In this document: positions 8,577 through 17,866 of the stretch, piece after piece
Numbering within the stretch: position 1 is the stretch's first letter
How the letters are laid out: the number at the start of each line of letters is the position of its first letter
Source of the DNA: Paenibacillus oleatilyticus
GTDB taxonomy: Bacteria > Bacillota > Bacilli > Paenibacillales > NBRC-103111
Direction: 5' to 3'
Assembly: GCF_018998565.1 (NCBI RefSeq)
Contig: NZ_JAHNZO010000023.1
Span: 1-64,000, forward strand
Length of the DNA: 64,000 nt
Position numbers and translations under genes: made by a program
Notes under the pieces: generated by a model
What the model was told of the DNA's origin: nothing
Databases searched by the model: none
Seen by the model: only the letters and a program-made list of their open reading frames with translations

Positions 8577-9878
8577 CTATTCCTGTTCAACGAACTCAAA
8601 TTCAAAATCCCCAATGCGAATCGTCTGGCCGTCCTTCGCCCCGCGTTCGCGCAGCGCTTGATCGACGCCCTTCTTCCGCAAAATGCGCGCAAACCGCATG
8701 ACCGATTCATGGGTGCTGAAGTTGGTCCGCTTGATCAGCTTCTCAATGCTTGGGCTATCGACAACAAAGACATCGTTTTCCCGGCGAATCGTGAAGTCCT
8801 CGTCTTCCTCGGTCTCCAGGCGGTACACCTTACGCTCCGACAATTCGACCAGTTCTTCCACCATCGGCATTTCCGGAATGGTCTCCAGCTTATCGGCGAC
8901 TTTGTACAATAGCTCTTGCACACCGGTCCGGGAAAGGGCGGAAATCGGATAAATGTCCAATTCTTTGCCGATTTCGGCAAGCTTGCCCTTAAATTCGACA
9001 AGCTGCTCCTCCGCATCGGGCATATCCATCTTATTGGCAGCAACGATCTGCGGCCGTTCTTCCAGCTTCGCGTTATAAAGCTTCAGCTCGTCGTTAATTT
9101 TGACCCAGTCTTCAAACGGATCGCGACCCTCGGTTGCCGCCATGTCCACCACGTGGACAATGATCCGCGTCCGCTCGACGTGCCGCAAAAACTCGTGACC
9201 CAGTCCTACTCCCTCATGAGCTCCTTCGATCAAACCCGGCAAATCCGCCATGACGAAGCTGCGGCCGTCGCCTACATCGACCACACCGAGATTCGGAGTC
9301 AACGTCGTAAAGTGATACGCCCCGATCTTCGGCTTGGCGCCGGATACGACGGACAACAGCGTCGATTTTCCTACGCTCGGAAAGCCGACCAGACCGACGT
9401 CCGCCATGACCTTCAGTTCAAGCACCACCCAACGTTCGACGCCTTCTTCCCCGTTCTCGGCAATTTCCGGAGCCGGGTTGTTCGGTGTCGCAAACCGGGT
9501 GTTGCCGCGGCCTCCCCGTCCGCCCTTAGCCACAACGACTTGCTGGCCGTGACGCGTCAGGTCGGCAATGATCTCCTGCGTATCGTCGTCGATGACGACC
9601 GTTCCTGGCGGGACCCGCACGATCATATCATCCGCATTCGCACCGTGCTGGCTTTTATTGCGGCCCTTTTCGCCGCGCTGCGCTTTAAAATGCTTCTGGT
9701 AGCGAAAATCAACCAGCGTGCGCAATCCTTCGTCCACGCGGAAAATGACATCGCCGCCATCCCCGCCGTCGCCTCCGGCCGGTCCTCCTTCGGGAACGTA
9801 CTTCTCCCGCCGGAAAGCAACCAGACCGTCGCCTCCGTCACCGCCTTTAACATAAATCTTCGCCTTGTCTACAAACAT
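8577..9878 (-). CDS. obgE: Obg GTPase
   Basis: Essential ribosome-associated GTPase involved in 50S assembly and stress or sporulation signalling. Domains in order: the glycine-rich Obg fold (about 1-157, with GGDGGDG repeats), the GTPase domain (G1 GFPSVGKST at 165-173, G3 DLPG, G4 NKMD), and the C-terminal OCT domain (about 340-433, ending in an acidic EFEFVEQE tail). ATG 9878 is chosen: AGAGGGTG lies six bases upstream and [16 protein letters not shown] is the standard start; an in-frame GTG three codons earlier is inside the ribosome-binding site. Located just downstream of spo0B, as in B. subtilis. Confidence 0.97.
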   Translation of the reverse strand: MFVDKAKIYVKGGDGGDGLVAFRREKYVPEGGPAGGDGGDGGDVIFRVDEGLRTLVDFRYQKHFKAQRGEKGRNKSQHGANADDMIVRVPPGTVVIDDDTQEIIADLTRHGQQVVVAKGGRGGRGNTRFATPNNPAPEIAENGEEGVERWVVLELKVMADVGLVGFPSVGKSTLLSVVSGAKPKIGAYHFTTLTPNLGVVDVGDGRSFVMADLPGLIEGAHEGVGLGHEFLRHVERTRIIVHVVDMAATEGRDPFEDWVKINDELKLYNAKLEERPQIVAANKMDMPDAEEQLVEFKGKLAEIGKELDIYPISALSRTGVQELLYKVADKLETIPEMPMVEELVELSERKVYRLETEEDEDFTIRRENDVFVVDSPSIEKLIKRTNFSTHESVMRFARILRKKGVDQALRERGAKDGQTIRIGDFEFEFVEQE

Positions 9879-9899
9879 CAGGTTCACCCTCTTTATGTA

Positions 9900-10535
9900 T
9901 CAATGCCGGTAGGACCACCATAACGTCCACACAGCCGTATGTTCGCCGTAATACGTTTCCAAGCTTTCGTGTATTTCTTTAAGCGATCTTTCTTTACGCT
10001 GCAGCCGCTGTGCCGCATATTTCCCTTCGTAACGGGCCGTTAGCTTCAATCGGTCTTTCATTCTGGCCAATCGCAATTCCAGAACATTCTCTTCGTCTTT
10101 GGAATCGCCGGCTTCTTCCCTGAAACAAGCGAGCATCGCCATTATGGCATCGACTGCTTCCTGTGGCTGAGCAAGATCCTGAAGATGAATTTCTTCTTCC
10201 AGCGCCATTTCCAGACGCAGTTCTTTAACCTCTGCCTGAAACGCAAGCAAATGCACGACTAAGGAAGGAACCCCAAGCTTGGACACATGGCTCTCCTGCC
10301 TGACCTTCTCTTTTATTTTCTCCATTAACGGAAGCAATTTATCATACTTTTTCAACTGCACGTAGCCCATCAAAATTTGGATATCGTTCATCCAGTCATG
10401 CCGGTAATGATTGAATAACCGAAGCAAACGAACGTCCGAATCCGGCCCATCGAGCAAGGCCCCTAACGCCGTCGCCGGCTTTGCCGCATCGTAAAATTGT
10501 ACATCGTTGGTACGACCTTGTGCGTTCGACGTCAC
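9900..10535 (-). CDS. spo0B: Spo0B-like sporulation phosphotransferase
   Basis: Spo0B passes phosphate from Spo0F to Spo0A in the sporulation phosphorelay. The helical-hairpin domain carries the active histidine in HYRHDWMNDIQILMGY (His46 of the trimmed protein), closely like the B. subtilis RHDWMNKLQ segment, followed by VQLKKYDKL. The C-terminal half is divergent, as in known Spo0B, where it resembles a degenerate histidine-kinase ATPase domain. GTG 10535 is preferred (GGAGAGG six bases upstream) over an ATG at 10595. It sits between rpmA and obg, the conserved location. Confidence 0.85.
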   Translation of the reverse strand: MTSNAQGRTNDVQFYDAAKPATALGALLDGPDSDVRLLRLFNHYRHDWMNDIQILMGYVQLKKYDKLLPLMEKIKEKVRQESHVSKLGVPSLVVHLLAFQAEVKELRLEMALEEEIHLQDLAQPQEAVDAIMAMLACFREEAGDSKDEENVLELRLARMKDRLKLTARYEGKYAAQRLQRKERSLKEIHESLETYYGEHTAVWTLWWSYRH

Positions 10536-10647
10536 GCTTACCCTCTCCGTTCCGGTTCGTCCTTTATCCTCCCAGTATAGCACGCTGTGCGGCAAAATTC
10601 ACGGTATCCCTCCATGAACTTACCAAAATATTCCGGATTTAACTAAG

Positions 10648-10683
10648 AAAAAACCCCGGCGAGCATCGTTCGCCAGGGGTTTG
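10648..10683 (-). terminator. Rho-independent terminator after rpmA
   Basis: Minus strand: CCCCTGGCGA pairs with TCGCCGGGG, followed by TTTTTT. It separates the rplU-prp-rpmA unit from spo0B-obg, which therefore needs its own promoter or readthrough. Confidence 0.85.
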
Positions 10684-10700
10684 GACGTTGATGATGGGAA

Positions 10701-11012
10701 TTAAACTTCCACTGCTGCGGCTACAGGAGCAGCCGACACAGGGTAGACGCTCACTTTCTTACGATCGCGGCCTAAACGTTCGAACTTCACAACGCCTTCA
10801 ACCTTAGCAAAAAGCGTGTCGTCCGAGCCGATTCCCACGTTGTTGCCCGGGTGAATTTTCGTTCCGCGTTGACGAACGAGGATGCTTCCTGCCGTCACTT
10901 TTTGACCGTCGGCACGCTTAACGCCAAGGCGCTTCGCAATACTGTCACGGCCGTTCTTCGTGGAACCTACACCCTTTTTGGATGCGAACAACTGAAGATT
11001 CAATTGCAACAT
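10701..11012 (-). CDS. rpmA: 50S ribosomal protein bL27 with cleavable N-terminal extension
   Basis: The 103-residue precursor starts [20 protein letters not shown]. Mature bL27 in Firmicutes begins after the LNLQLFA segment, which is removed by the protease Prp so that the basic N-terminus can reach the peptidyl-transferase centre. The prp gene is directly upstream. AAGGAGG precedes the ATG. The C-terminus has an Ala/Val-rich tail ([13 protein letters not shown]). Confidence 0.97.
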   Translation of the reverse strand: MLQLNLQLFASKKGVGSTKNGRDSIAKRLGVKRADGQKVTAGSILVRQRGTKIHPGNNVGIGSDDTLFAKVEGVVKFERLGRDRKKVSVYPVSAAPVAAAVEV

Positions 11013-11026
11013 GTCTGTCTACCTCC

Positions 11027-11365
11027 TTACTCGAATGATGATGTATCTTGCATCGCTATATATGCACCATACGATTGTTCAATAGATCTCAGCATGACAA
11101 CCATGCTTTCCAGCAGCAGCTGTACTTTTTCGTCGATGTCTGCCTTGAGCTCCGCCGGAATCTTGACTTGAAGCAGCCCGTGCTTCATGCGCGTTCCAAG
11201 CTGAATTCCCGTCAGCGTTTCGACGGCGTTTACCGTTCCTACGGTTACGGCAGAGACGCCGGCACAGACAATGTCCTTGCCCGATTCGTCGTATTGCGCA
11301 TGTCCGTCCACGGTAAAACGTTCAATTCGCCTGCCCGGCCCCCGTGTTATCGCGACCCGAATCAT
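11027..11365 (-). CDS. prp: Ribosomal-processing cysteine protease Prp
   Basis: Prp (YsxB family) cleaves the N-terminal extension of bL27. The 112-residue protein has the family histidine and cysteine in the segments FTVDGHAQYDESGKDIVCAG and AVTVGTVNAVETLTG; His22 and Cys34 are the likely dyad. It lies between rplU and rpmA, six bases after rplU, so protease and substrate are co-expressed. Confidence 0.93.
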   Translation of the reverse strand: MIRVAITRGPGRRIERFTVDGHAQYDESGKDIVCAGVSAVTVGTVNAVETLTGIQLGTRMKHGLLQVKIPAELKADIDEKVQLLLESMVVMLRSIEQSYGAYIAMQDTSSFE

Positions 11366-11371
11366 GGCTTC

Positions 11372-11683
11372 TTACGCTTGGATCTTTTCGATCACAACTT
11401 TAGTGTAAGGCTGACGATGGCCTTGCTTGCGGCGATAGTTTTTCTTCGCTTTGTATTTGTAAACGATGATTTTCTCGCCTTTGCCATGCTTTTCAACTTT
11501 ACCCGATACGGAAGCGCCGGAAACGACCGGAGCGCCTACCACCAAACCGTTAGCGCCGGATACGGCCAATACGCGGTCAAACGTTACCGCTTCGCCTTCG
11601 CCTGCTTCGAGTTTTTCGATGTAAAGAACATCGCCCTCTTGGACTTTGTACTGTTTACCACCAGTTTCAATAATTGCGTACAT
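11372..11683 (-). CDS. rplU: 50S ribosomal protein bL21
   Basis: The 103-residue protein begins [18 protein letters not shown] and ends with the basic segment [17 protein letters not shown] that binds 23S rRNA, both diagnostic of bL21. AGGAGGTG lies upstream of the ATG. First gene of the rplU-prp-rpmA operon, behind a structured leader. Confidence 0.98.
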   Translation of the reverse strand: MYAIIETGGKQYKVQEGDVLYIEKLEAGEGEAVTFDRVLAVSGANGLVVGAPVVSGASVSGKVEKHGKGEKIIVYKYKAKKNYRRKQGHRQPYTKVVIEKIQA

Positions 11684-11795
11684 TGTTGCACCTCCTCATG
11701 TCTCAGACTCGCCTAAAGCCAGGTGGTTTGTCCGAGCCGGACAAACGCTTGATACAACCCGCTTCGCGCGGTTACAGCATGCTATAGCAACATAC
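11684..11795 (-). ncRNA. Ribosomal protein L21 leader (autoregulatory RNA)
   Basis: Between the promoter and rplU the transcript forms two clear hairpins (ACCGCGCGAAGCGGGT and GTTTGTCCGGCTCGGACAAAC-type stems at about 11759-11775 and 11729-11749), then AGGAGG. This fits the known Firmicute L21 leader, which lets the L21 protein control its own operon. Assigned from position and structure; a covariance model was not run. Confidence 0.7.
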
Positions 11796-11801
11796 CAAGA
11801 T

Positions 11802-11831
11802 ATATTATCATAAAACGTAGGCAATATGCAA
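11802..11831 (-). promoter_or_regulatory. Candidate promoter of rplU-prp-rpmA
   Basis: Minus strand: TTGCAT (11826-11831), 18 bp, TAATAT (11802-11807) preceded by TGA, an extended -10. Confidence 0.6.
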
Positions 11832-11835
11832 CACT

Positions 11836-13077
11836 TTATTGACTATAGTCAACAAAACCGCTACCTCCGCAAGTCGGACACGACTTCAGAGCCGCCGCCT
11901 CTTTGCTGTCCCGCACTTTTTTGCGCGTCAACTCCACCAGCCCGAGCTTTGTCCAGCCGACAACGACCGTTTTCGTCCGGTCCTTCTTCGTTTCCTGAAT
12001 CACCTCCTCGAGCACCTGCTGGCGTGAGCTTTCCGTTTCCATATCGATGAAGTCGATAATGATCAGTCCGCCGATATCGCGCAGCCGCAGCAATCTCGCA
12101 ATCTCTCTGGCCGCTTCGAGGTTCGTGTCGAACACCGTCTGCTCCAGATCAATCGAGCCCGTGTACTTGCCCGTATTGACGTCAAAGACGGTCAGCGCCT
12201 CCGTCCGGTCTACGATCAAATACCCGCCGTTGTCCAGCCAAACCTTGCGTCTGAGTCCTTGCTCGAGCTGCTTCTCCACCCCGTATTCCGCAATCGGATC
12301 GGTATGAGGGCGAAGCTTGACCCGATCGGCAAGTGCTTCGGAACGAGGGGAGGCAATAAGCCCGCGCACCTCCTTCAGCATCTGTTCAGAGCCTACGACC
12401 AGCTCTTGCACATCGTCGCGGAACAAATCGCGAAGCAAACGCGGAAGCATTTCCAGATCGCTGTAAATTTTACGCGGTACGTCTCCGTCCGATCGGGACA
12501 TTTTCTCCAGCTGCTGCCAACGGATGCGAAGCTCCTCAAGATTGGCCGCCAGCGCCTCTTCGGGCTCTCCGAGGGCTGCCGTACGCACGATGAAGCCTTC
12601 CCCGGGCCGCAGATGGCGCTCCGCCATCCGTTTCAACCGGTCGCGGTCGGCGGCGCTGTCGATTTTGCGGGATACGCCGATGTAATCGGCGAACGGCATA
12701 TAGACGCCGAAACGGCCCGGAAGCGAGAAATGCGTCGTCACGCGAGCTCCCTTGGTGCCGACAGGCTCCTTGACGACCTGGACCATAATTTGCTGTCCCA
12801 CTTTGACCAAATCATGAATGGGCGGCTTTTCCTTCGGCTGCTTATCCATATGAGCCGGCAGCAGATCGTCAATATATAAAAACCCGTTTCGCTCCAGCCC
12901 GATATCGACAAAAGCCGACTGCATTCCCTGCAGCACCCGAACCACGCGCCCGATGTATATGTTTCCGGCCAATTGCCCCTGATTTCGCTCACCCTTGTAA
13001 TATTCCACGAGCTTGCCGTTCTCCTGGACGGCCACCTCGGTATGCTCTTCGTCGCGTTTCACCAATATACGTTTCAT
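11836..13077 (-). CDS. rng: Ribonuclease E/G family endoribonuclease
   Basis: Single-strand endoribonuclease of the RNase E/G family. An S1-like RNA-binding domain spans about 35-120 (GNIYIGRVVRVLQGMQSAFVD), followed by the catalytic core with DVNTGKY and DFIDME, the metal-binding acidic segments, and a terminal CPTCGGSGF Zn-link. The 413 residues lack the long C-terminal scaffold of E. coli RNase E, as expected for the RNase G class. ATG 13077 is preferred (GAGGTG nine bases upstream) over a start at 13110. Confidence 0.94.
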   Translation of the reverse strand: MKRILVKRDEEHTEVAVQENGKLVEYYKGERNQGQLAGNIYIGRVVRVLQGMQSAFVDIGLERNGFLYIDDLLPAHMDKQPKEKPPIHDLVKVGQQIMVQVVKEPVGTKGARVTTHFSLPGRFGVYMPFADYIGVSRKIDSAADRDRLKRMAERHLRPGEGFIVRTAALGEPEEALAANLEELRIRWQQLEKMSRSDGDVPRKIYSDLEMLPRLLRDLFRDDVQELVVGSEQMLKEVRGLIASPRSEALADRVKLRPHTDPIAEYGVEKQLEQGLRRKVWLDNGGYLIVDRTEALTVFDVNTGKYTGSIDLEQTVFDTNLEAAREIARLLRLRDIGGLIIIDFIDMETESSRQQVLEEVIQETKKDRTKTVVVGWTKLGLVELTRKKVRDSKEAAALKSCPTCGGSGFVDYSQ

Positions 13078-13113
13078 GTGCAGCAACACCTCGGCCCTAT
13101 TGTACCACATTCT

Positions 13114-14025
13114 TTAGGCGAAAAGCTCGGCAAGCGACTTTCCTCTTTTTGTTTCGTCAAAGTAATGAGCGAGCACCGCGCGCTCGGGAACGACATAGCG
13201 GATGCGCCCTTTGTCGTCCAGCACATAAACCAAATGATACCGGTCGCGCATAAACAACCGGACCACCTCGGTCACTTTGCGGTTTCCGGGCACCACGATC
13301 GGTCCGGCAAGCTCTCCTGTTCCATCTCTTATATTCTTGAACTGCGCTTCCCGATGCACCAGAAAACGCATGAAGCGGTAAGGCGCGCTGCGCCATTCGT
13401 ACCAATTGGAATAGAGCAAAAACAGTCCGATCATCAGCCAATTGAGCTGAATGCCGCCTTTTTCCGAGAGCAAGTGCACACAGGCGGCGCCGATCAACAG
13501 CGCGCTTAGGAGCAGGCTGACCCCGGCTGTCACCTGTATCGTTCGTTGATAAGGAAGCCACAGCCCGACCAGAACCTGCATAACCTTGCCTCCGTCCAGC
13601 GGCAGCACCGGAAGGAGATTGAACAAGGCGATCAGCAGATTCGCCTGTACGAAATAGGGGCCCCATGGCTCGGAAAACAGACCGACCGCAGTCAAAAAGG
13701 AGCCAACCGCCATCATCCAGACGTTCTGCAGCGGTCCGGCCAGAGCGACGACAAGCTCTTGAACGGCAGGAACGCCGCCGGGCTCCTCCATCGAAGCGAC
13801 GCCCCCGAAGGGCAGCAGATGCACTTCCCTGATCCGCCAGCCGAAGCTGCGGGCAGCCGCGACGTGCCCAAGCTCGTGAATGAGAACGATTCCGAACAGC
13901 GTTGCCGTTTCAATAAAATATCCCGTCCATACGGATAGCAGCAGCAGGATCGAAAACAGCGGATGAAACCGGTAGCGGATGCCAAACCATTCATTCCACG
14001 GCCTGCCTCTCCTCGGTCTAATCAA
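13114..14025 (-). CDS. spoIVFB: Site-2 protease SpoIVFB (M50 family)
   Basis: Intramembrane metalloprotease that processes pro-sigma-K in the mother cell. Zinc motif HELGH is at 50-54 in a membrane segment and the second motif NLLPVLPLDGG at 136-146 supplies the third ligand Asp144. About five to six hydrophobic segments cover 20-220; the last 90 residues form a CBS-like domain (VIFMRDRYHLVYVLDD-like), as in B. subtilis. The reading frame overlaps spoIVFA by eight bases and starts with TTG, so translation is probably coupled; the exact start is uncertain because the ribosome-binding site is weak. Confidence 0.93.
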   Translation of the reverse strand: MIRPRRGRPWNEWFGIRYRFHPLFSILLLLSVWTGYFIETATLFGIVLIHELGHVAAARSFGWRIREVHLLPFGGVASMEEPGGVPAVQELVVALAGPLQNVWMMAVGSFLTAVGLFSEPWGPYFVQANLLIALFNLLPVLPLDGGKVMQVLVGLWLPYQRTIQVTAGVSLLLSALLIGAACVHLLSEKGGIQLNWLMIGLFLLYSNWYEWRSAPYRFMRFLVHREAQFKNIRDGTGELAGPIVVPGNRKVTEVVRLFMRDRYHLVYVLDDKGRIRYVVPERAVLAHYFDETKRGKSLAELFA

Positions 14026-14986
14026 ATGAAATCACGTCCATCGGATTGACAGGCTTACCGTTCTTCGAAACGGCAAAAAAGAGCGTCCCCGCTCCCTGCC
14101 CCCCTGCGGGTTCCGCTACCGTACCAATCGACTCTCCTCCTTTAAACCAATCGCCTGTCTGCACCTTTCCCGGCTCCAAATGCCCGTATATCGACTCCAT
14201 ACCGTCTGCATGCCGAAGCACCACGGCAAATCCGATATCGTCTTTCGGACCGGCAAACGTGACCAGCCCCGTATCGATAGTCGCCACGGGCGAACCCGCC
14301 GCCGCTTCTACAAGAACCCCGCCCTGTACCGGCGTAAACGGAGCAATGAGCTTTCCGGCGACGGGCGGAAAGTAGTGCTTCGATACAATAGCGACCTTCT
14401 GAGCCTCCGTGTGCTTCGCAGGGTTCATTGCCGGAAGAAACGAGGGTGCGCTGCCGAACTTGCTCTCGTACCATGAGGCAAGCGCGACCATATCGAACGA
14501 CTCGGTTAAAGCGGCGGTTACCCATTGCTTGCCCTTGTTGGCCCAAGGACGGTCGAGAAGAAACATGCCCCATACGGCAGCAAACAGCATCCCGCTAATC
14601 AGCAGCCGGACCGCAAGCCGTCCGGTGCGGGGGCCCGGACGAAAAAACGATCCTCCGTCGTCCTTCCGGCCCATGCGTGACAGTTCCCGCTGCCATTTGC
14701 GGTTCCATTCCTCCTCCGGATCAGCGGGAACGTATAAGTCCGGCCCCGGCGATCCCTCTTGGCGGGAATAAGGCCCGGGCAATCCGCGCGGGTCGTCGGA
14801 CCGGAATCTCCATTCGCCCTCTATGCCCAGGCTATCCCGATCCCATTCCCATTCGCGAATTTCTCCTCCGGGCGGAAATTCGATGTGCGCATATTCCGTG
14901 TTTCTGTCTGGTCGGCGGCTTCCGCCTTCCTGCAGCTTGCGTATTTTTTCGGACCGGCGTTCCCGGACGTTTTTTCTCGTTTCCAT
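14018..14986 (-). CDS. spoIVFA: SpoIVFA, regulator of the SpoIVFB protease
   Basis: SpoIVFA holds SpoIVFB inactive in the outer forespore membrane until a forespore signal arrives. The 322-residue protein has a long charged N-terminus (1-120), one membrane helix (124-144), and a C-terminal M23/LytM-like domain (about 210-315: AAAGSPVATIDTGLV, HADGMESIYGHLE) that lacks the full zinc set and is likely non-catalytic. The N-terminal extension is longer than in B. subtilis. First gene of the spoIVFAB pair, behind a sigma-E-like promoter. Confidence 0.9.
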   Translation of the reverse strand: METRKNVRERRSEKIRKLQEGGSRRPDRNTEYAHIEFPPGGEIREWEWDRDSLGIEGEWRFRSDDPRGLPGPYSRQEGSPGPDLYVPADPEEEWNRKWQRELSRMGRKDDGGSFFRPGPRTGRLAVRLLISGMLFAAVWGMFLLDRPWANKGKQWVTAALTESFDMVALASWYESKFGSAPSFLPAMNPAKHTEAQKVAIVSKHYFPPVAGKLIAPFTPVQGGVLVEAAAGSPVATIDTGLVTFAGPKDDIGFAVVLRHADGMESIYGHLEPGKVQTGDWFKGGESIGTVAEPAGGQGAGTLFFAVSKNGKPVNPMDVISFD

Positions 14987-15019
14987 CCCCGTGCCCCTCC
15001 CGCATTCAAGCTATACTCC

Positions 15020-15048
15020 ATCCTATGAGCTTGTACCCGTAAATATAC
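15020..15048 (-). promoter_or_regulatory. Candidate sigma-E promoter of spoIVFAB
   Basis: Minus strand: GTATATT (15042-15048), 14 bp, CATAGGAT (15020-15027), about 34 bases before the spoIVFA ATG. The spoIVF operon is sigma-E-dependent in B. subtilis. Confidence 0.5.
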
Positions 15049-15097
15049 GGACAAGGAGCAGGAACGAACGGATTCAGTGCCTCTGCAAGCTATATAC

Positions 15098-15123
15098 AAA
15101 AAAGCACCCTTCGGCGGGTGCTT
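15098..15123 (-). terminator. Rho-independent terminator after rodA
   Basis: Minus strand: AAGCACCC, a short CGCCGAAG-containing loop, GGGTGCTT, then TTTT. It ends the mreB-mreC-mreD-minC-minD-rodA series. Confidence 0.9.
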
Positions 15124-15147
15124 CACTTGGCTTCGTATCATTTTTGT

Positions 15148-16302
15148 TCATTCGTCCTCAAGCAGCTTGTCATCGTGCAGCCGCACGCTCATGACGAGTC
15201 CCATCGCAATCATGTTGATCAGCAGCGAGGTTCCCCCGTAACTGATGAACGGCAGCGTTATACCGGTCACGGGCATGATGCCGATCCACATGCTAATGTT
15301 TTCAAAAATTTGGAAAACCATCATCGAGACGATACCGATAATAATGTAGGTACCGGCGAGGTGGTTGCAATAAATCGAGATAAGAATCATGCGGTAAATC
15401 AATACAAAATACAGCAGCAGCAAAACGGAAGCTCCGACAAAACCGAACTCTTCGCCGACAACTACGAATATTGCATCCGTGTAAACGACAGGAATCCGGT
15501 TGCTGTGAACGGAAGATCCGTTCAAAAACCCTTCCCCGATCAGCGAGCCTGAGCCGATGGCGCGGATGGCATTGTTCACCTGCCATTTATCGTCCTTGCT
15601 GGCCGTTTCCGGACTAATAAACGTATTGATGCGGTCCATCCAGTGGGTCGGCCATTTTTTGGCCTGGAAGAACTGCTGAATATCCGTATGATAATGCTGA
15701 AACAAATATAGAAACAAATAGGCAGCCCCGGCAATAACCAGTGCCCCGATCAGCAAATAGCTTAGCCTCATGTTGCCGATCCAGTACATTCCGCACAAGA
15801 TGACAACCAAAATCATCGCATTTCCAAGGTCCGGCTGGACCGCGACCAGAACAACGGGGAAGAACGTAATCAAGCCGACGGGAACGACATCCCGAAGCAG
15901 CTCAAGCGGTTCCCCTTTGCGCCTGGCAATGAACATCGCCAAGGTGAGAATCAAAATAATTTTGAATAACTCCACAGGCTGAAAGTCAAGCTTGACGACC
16001 GGAAGGGAAAACCAGCCTCTCGCCCCGCCGATCTTTTCGCCGAATAGTAGAACGGCAATGAGAAGAAATACGCCGAATCCGTATAAATAAAAGGAGACTT
16101 TGGTAAGTATCCTGTAGTCGATCAAGGTCGTAACCAAAAAAGCAATAATGGATACGATGTAAATCACGATTATTTTTTTCGGTTCAAACGTAATGACTCT
16201 TGAGTTTAGCGTCGCGCTGTACACGAGCATCGTGCTGATGACCATGAAGGCGAGAAGTATGACTACGATGGGCACATCGATTTTTTTCAGCTTGTGCAGC
16301 AC
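15148..16302 (-). CDS. rodA: SEDS-family peptidoglycan polymerase, RodA/FtsW type
   Basis: Polytopic membrane glycosyltransferase that polymerises lipid II, working with a class B PBP. The 384 residues contain about ten membrane segments and the SEDS hallmarks: GARGWFSLP, QPVELFKI, VQPDLGNAMIL (with the conserved Asp), and the C-terminal PFISYGGTSLL. Neighbouring min and mre genes favour a RodA role in elongation over FtsW or SpoVE. The start is GTG at 16302 with an AGGATGA upstream; it follows minD by seven bases. Confidence 0.9.
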   Translation of the reverse strand: MLHKLKKIDVPIVVILLAFMVISTMLVYSATLNSRVITFEPKKIIVIYIVSIIAFLVTTLIDYRILTKVSFYLYGFGVFLLIAVLLFGEKIGGARGWFSLPVVKLDFQPVELFKIILILTLAMFIARRKGEPLELLRDVVPVGLITFFPVVLVAVQPDLGNAMILVVILCGMYWIGNMRLSYLLIGALVIAGAAYLFLYLFQHYHTDIQQFFQAKKWPTHWMDRINTFISPETASKDDKWQVNNAIRAIGSGSLIGEGFLNGSSVHSNRIPVVYTDAIFVVVGEEFGFVGASVLLLLYFVLIYRMILISIYCNHLAGTYIIIGIVSMMVFQIFENISMWIGIMPVTGITLPFISYGGTSLLINMIAMGLVMSVRLHDDKLLEDE

Positions 16303-16309
16303 CTGACGT

Positions 16310-17107
16310 TCATCCTATTCCGAGAAACTTTTTCATTTTATTCAATACCCCGGTCTTCTCTTCCATGGGCATCAGCGGCACCGAATCGCCAAGCATCCGC
16401 CGGGCGATATTGCGGTAAGCGATCGCTGCGCGCGAATTCGGATTCATCACGGTAGGCTCTCCGATATTCGCCGCTTTAATGACATACTCGTCATCCGGAA
16501 CGATGCCAAGCAAATCGATGGCAAGGACAGAGCAAATTTCGTCGATATCGAGCATCTCGCCTTTTTTGACCATGTTCGGACGAATGCGGTTGATCACGAG
16601 CTTCGGCGACTCGACGTTCGGCTCTTTTTCCAAAAGACCGATGATGCGGTCGGCATCCCGTACGGCGGCGTTTTCCGGCGTCGTGACGACGATCGCTTTG
16701 TCTGCGCCCGCTACCGCATTCTTGAAGCCCTGCTCGATGCCGGCCGGACAATCAATAATCACAAAGTCGAAATCACGCTTGAGCTCAACCACAATTTGCC
16801 GAACCGATTCCGGCGAAATCGCGTGCTTGTCTTTCGTCTGGGCAGCCGGCAGCATGTACAGCTCGTCGAAGCGCTTATCCTTCACAAGCGCTTGCGGCAG
16901 TCGGCACCGTCCTTCGGCGACATCGATCAAGTCGTATATAATGCGGTTTTCAAGGCCCATCACGACGTCCAAGTTGCGGAGACCGATGTCCGTATCAACC
17001 ATGACGACCTTTTTTCCCTGCAGCGCCAAAGCCGTTCCGATATTCGCGGACGTCGTCGTTTTGCCGACGCCCCCTTTGCCGGACGTGATAACGATTGCCT
17101 CTCCCAT
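16310..17107 (-). CDS. minD: Septum site-determining ATPase MinD
   Basis: Membrane-associated ParA-type ATPase that positions MinC to block polar septation. The deviant Walker A GKGGVGKTT is at residues 10-18, followed by NIGTALA; DTDIGLRNLD and the Walker B-like FVIIDCPAGIEQG are present. The C-terminus (VLNKMKKFLGIG) is the amphipathic membrane-targeting helix. ATG 17107 is preferred: AAGGAGTGG lies five bases upstream and the protein then starts MGEAIVITSGKGGVG. 265 residues. Confidence 0.97.
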   Translation of the reverse strand: MGEAIVITSGKGGVGKTTTSANIGTALALQGKKVVMVDTDIGLRNLDVVMGLENRIIYDLIDVAEGRCRLPQALVKDKRFDELYMLPAAQTKDKHAISPESVRQIVVELKRDFDFVIIDCPAGIEQGFKNAVAGADKAIVVTTPENAAVRDADRIIGLLEKEPNVESPKLVINRIRPNMVKKGEMLDIDEICSVLAIDLLGIVPDDEYVIKAANIGEPTVMNPNSRAAIAYRNIARRMLGDSVPLMPMEEKTGVLNKMKKFLGIG

Positions 17108-17126
17108 AGGTCCCACTCCTTTACCA

Positions 17127-17792
17127 TCAAGCGTGTACATTCAAGCCGAATTTGTGCAAATGATGGATTTTGTCGATTTCCATTTTGCCGTCCTTCACGT
17201 AGGCAAATTCCATATACGTATCGAAAGCGTCCCCAAGACCCCATTCGTCGGGAGGACGGCTTATGATTCCCGCGATGCGAAGCTGCGTCGGCCTCATGTG
17301 CGAAGCGGCGATAACGGACCTTTCGTCTCCATCGACCCCCGCATGCGCCATGCCGCGAAGCGAGCCCATCACATATATGCTGCCCGAGCTGATAATAGCT
17401 CCGCCCGGGTTAATGTCCCCTAAATATAAAATGTCGCCCTCGTGCGAAAACGTCTGTCCCGAACGGACGATTCCCCGAACGATTTTTACGTCCGGAGTCC
17501 CTTGCGGCGCTCGCTCGTACGAAGGATCTGCCGTCTCTACGGATTGGACAAGCAGGTTGCCCTTTTGGCTGATGATGCTGCGCACCAGCTCCCGCTGCTC
17601 TTCGGTCACCGCCCGGTTACCGAGCTTAACGTGCACATGAATAATCGGGCCGGTTAAAATTTGCTGGTGCGTTTTCTCCAGCTTATGTCTCAGCTCGGCG
17701 ACCACGTCGGAAAACTCGCACGTGTCATCGAGCAAAAACACCAATCCGTCCTTCACACCTTTGATCGTCACATGATGTTTAGCTGCCGCCAT
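17127..17792 (-). CDS. minC: Septum site-determining protein MinC
   Basis: FtsZ assembly inhibitor partner of MinD. The 221 residues have an N-terminal FtsZ-binding domain (about 5-95, HHVTIKGVKDGLVFLLDD) and the C-terminal beta-helix dimerisation/MinD-binding domain (about 105-200) with VRSGQTFSHEGDILYLGDIN and GGAIISSGSIYVMGSLRG, the MinC signature. AGGAGG precedes the ATG. Nineteen bases separate it from minD. Confidence 0.97.
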   Translation of the reverse strand: MAAAKHHVTIKGVKDGLVFLLDDTCEFSDVVAELRHKLEKTHQQILTGPIIHVHVKLGNRAVTEEQRELVRSIISQKGNLLVQSVETADPSYERAPQGTPDVKIVRGIVRSGQTFSHEGDILYLGDINPGGAIISSGSIYVMGSLRGMAHAGVDGDERSVIAASHMRPTQLRIAGIISRPPDEWGLGDAFDTYMEFAYVKDGKMEIDKIHHLHKFGLNVHA

Positions 17793-17866
17793 AACCGCTC
17801 CTACCTCCTAAGCCTATACAATTCGGCTTGGCGCGGGCGTTCTCCTGCTGCCTTGCGTTAAAAAAA

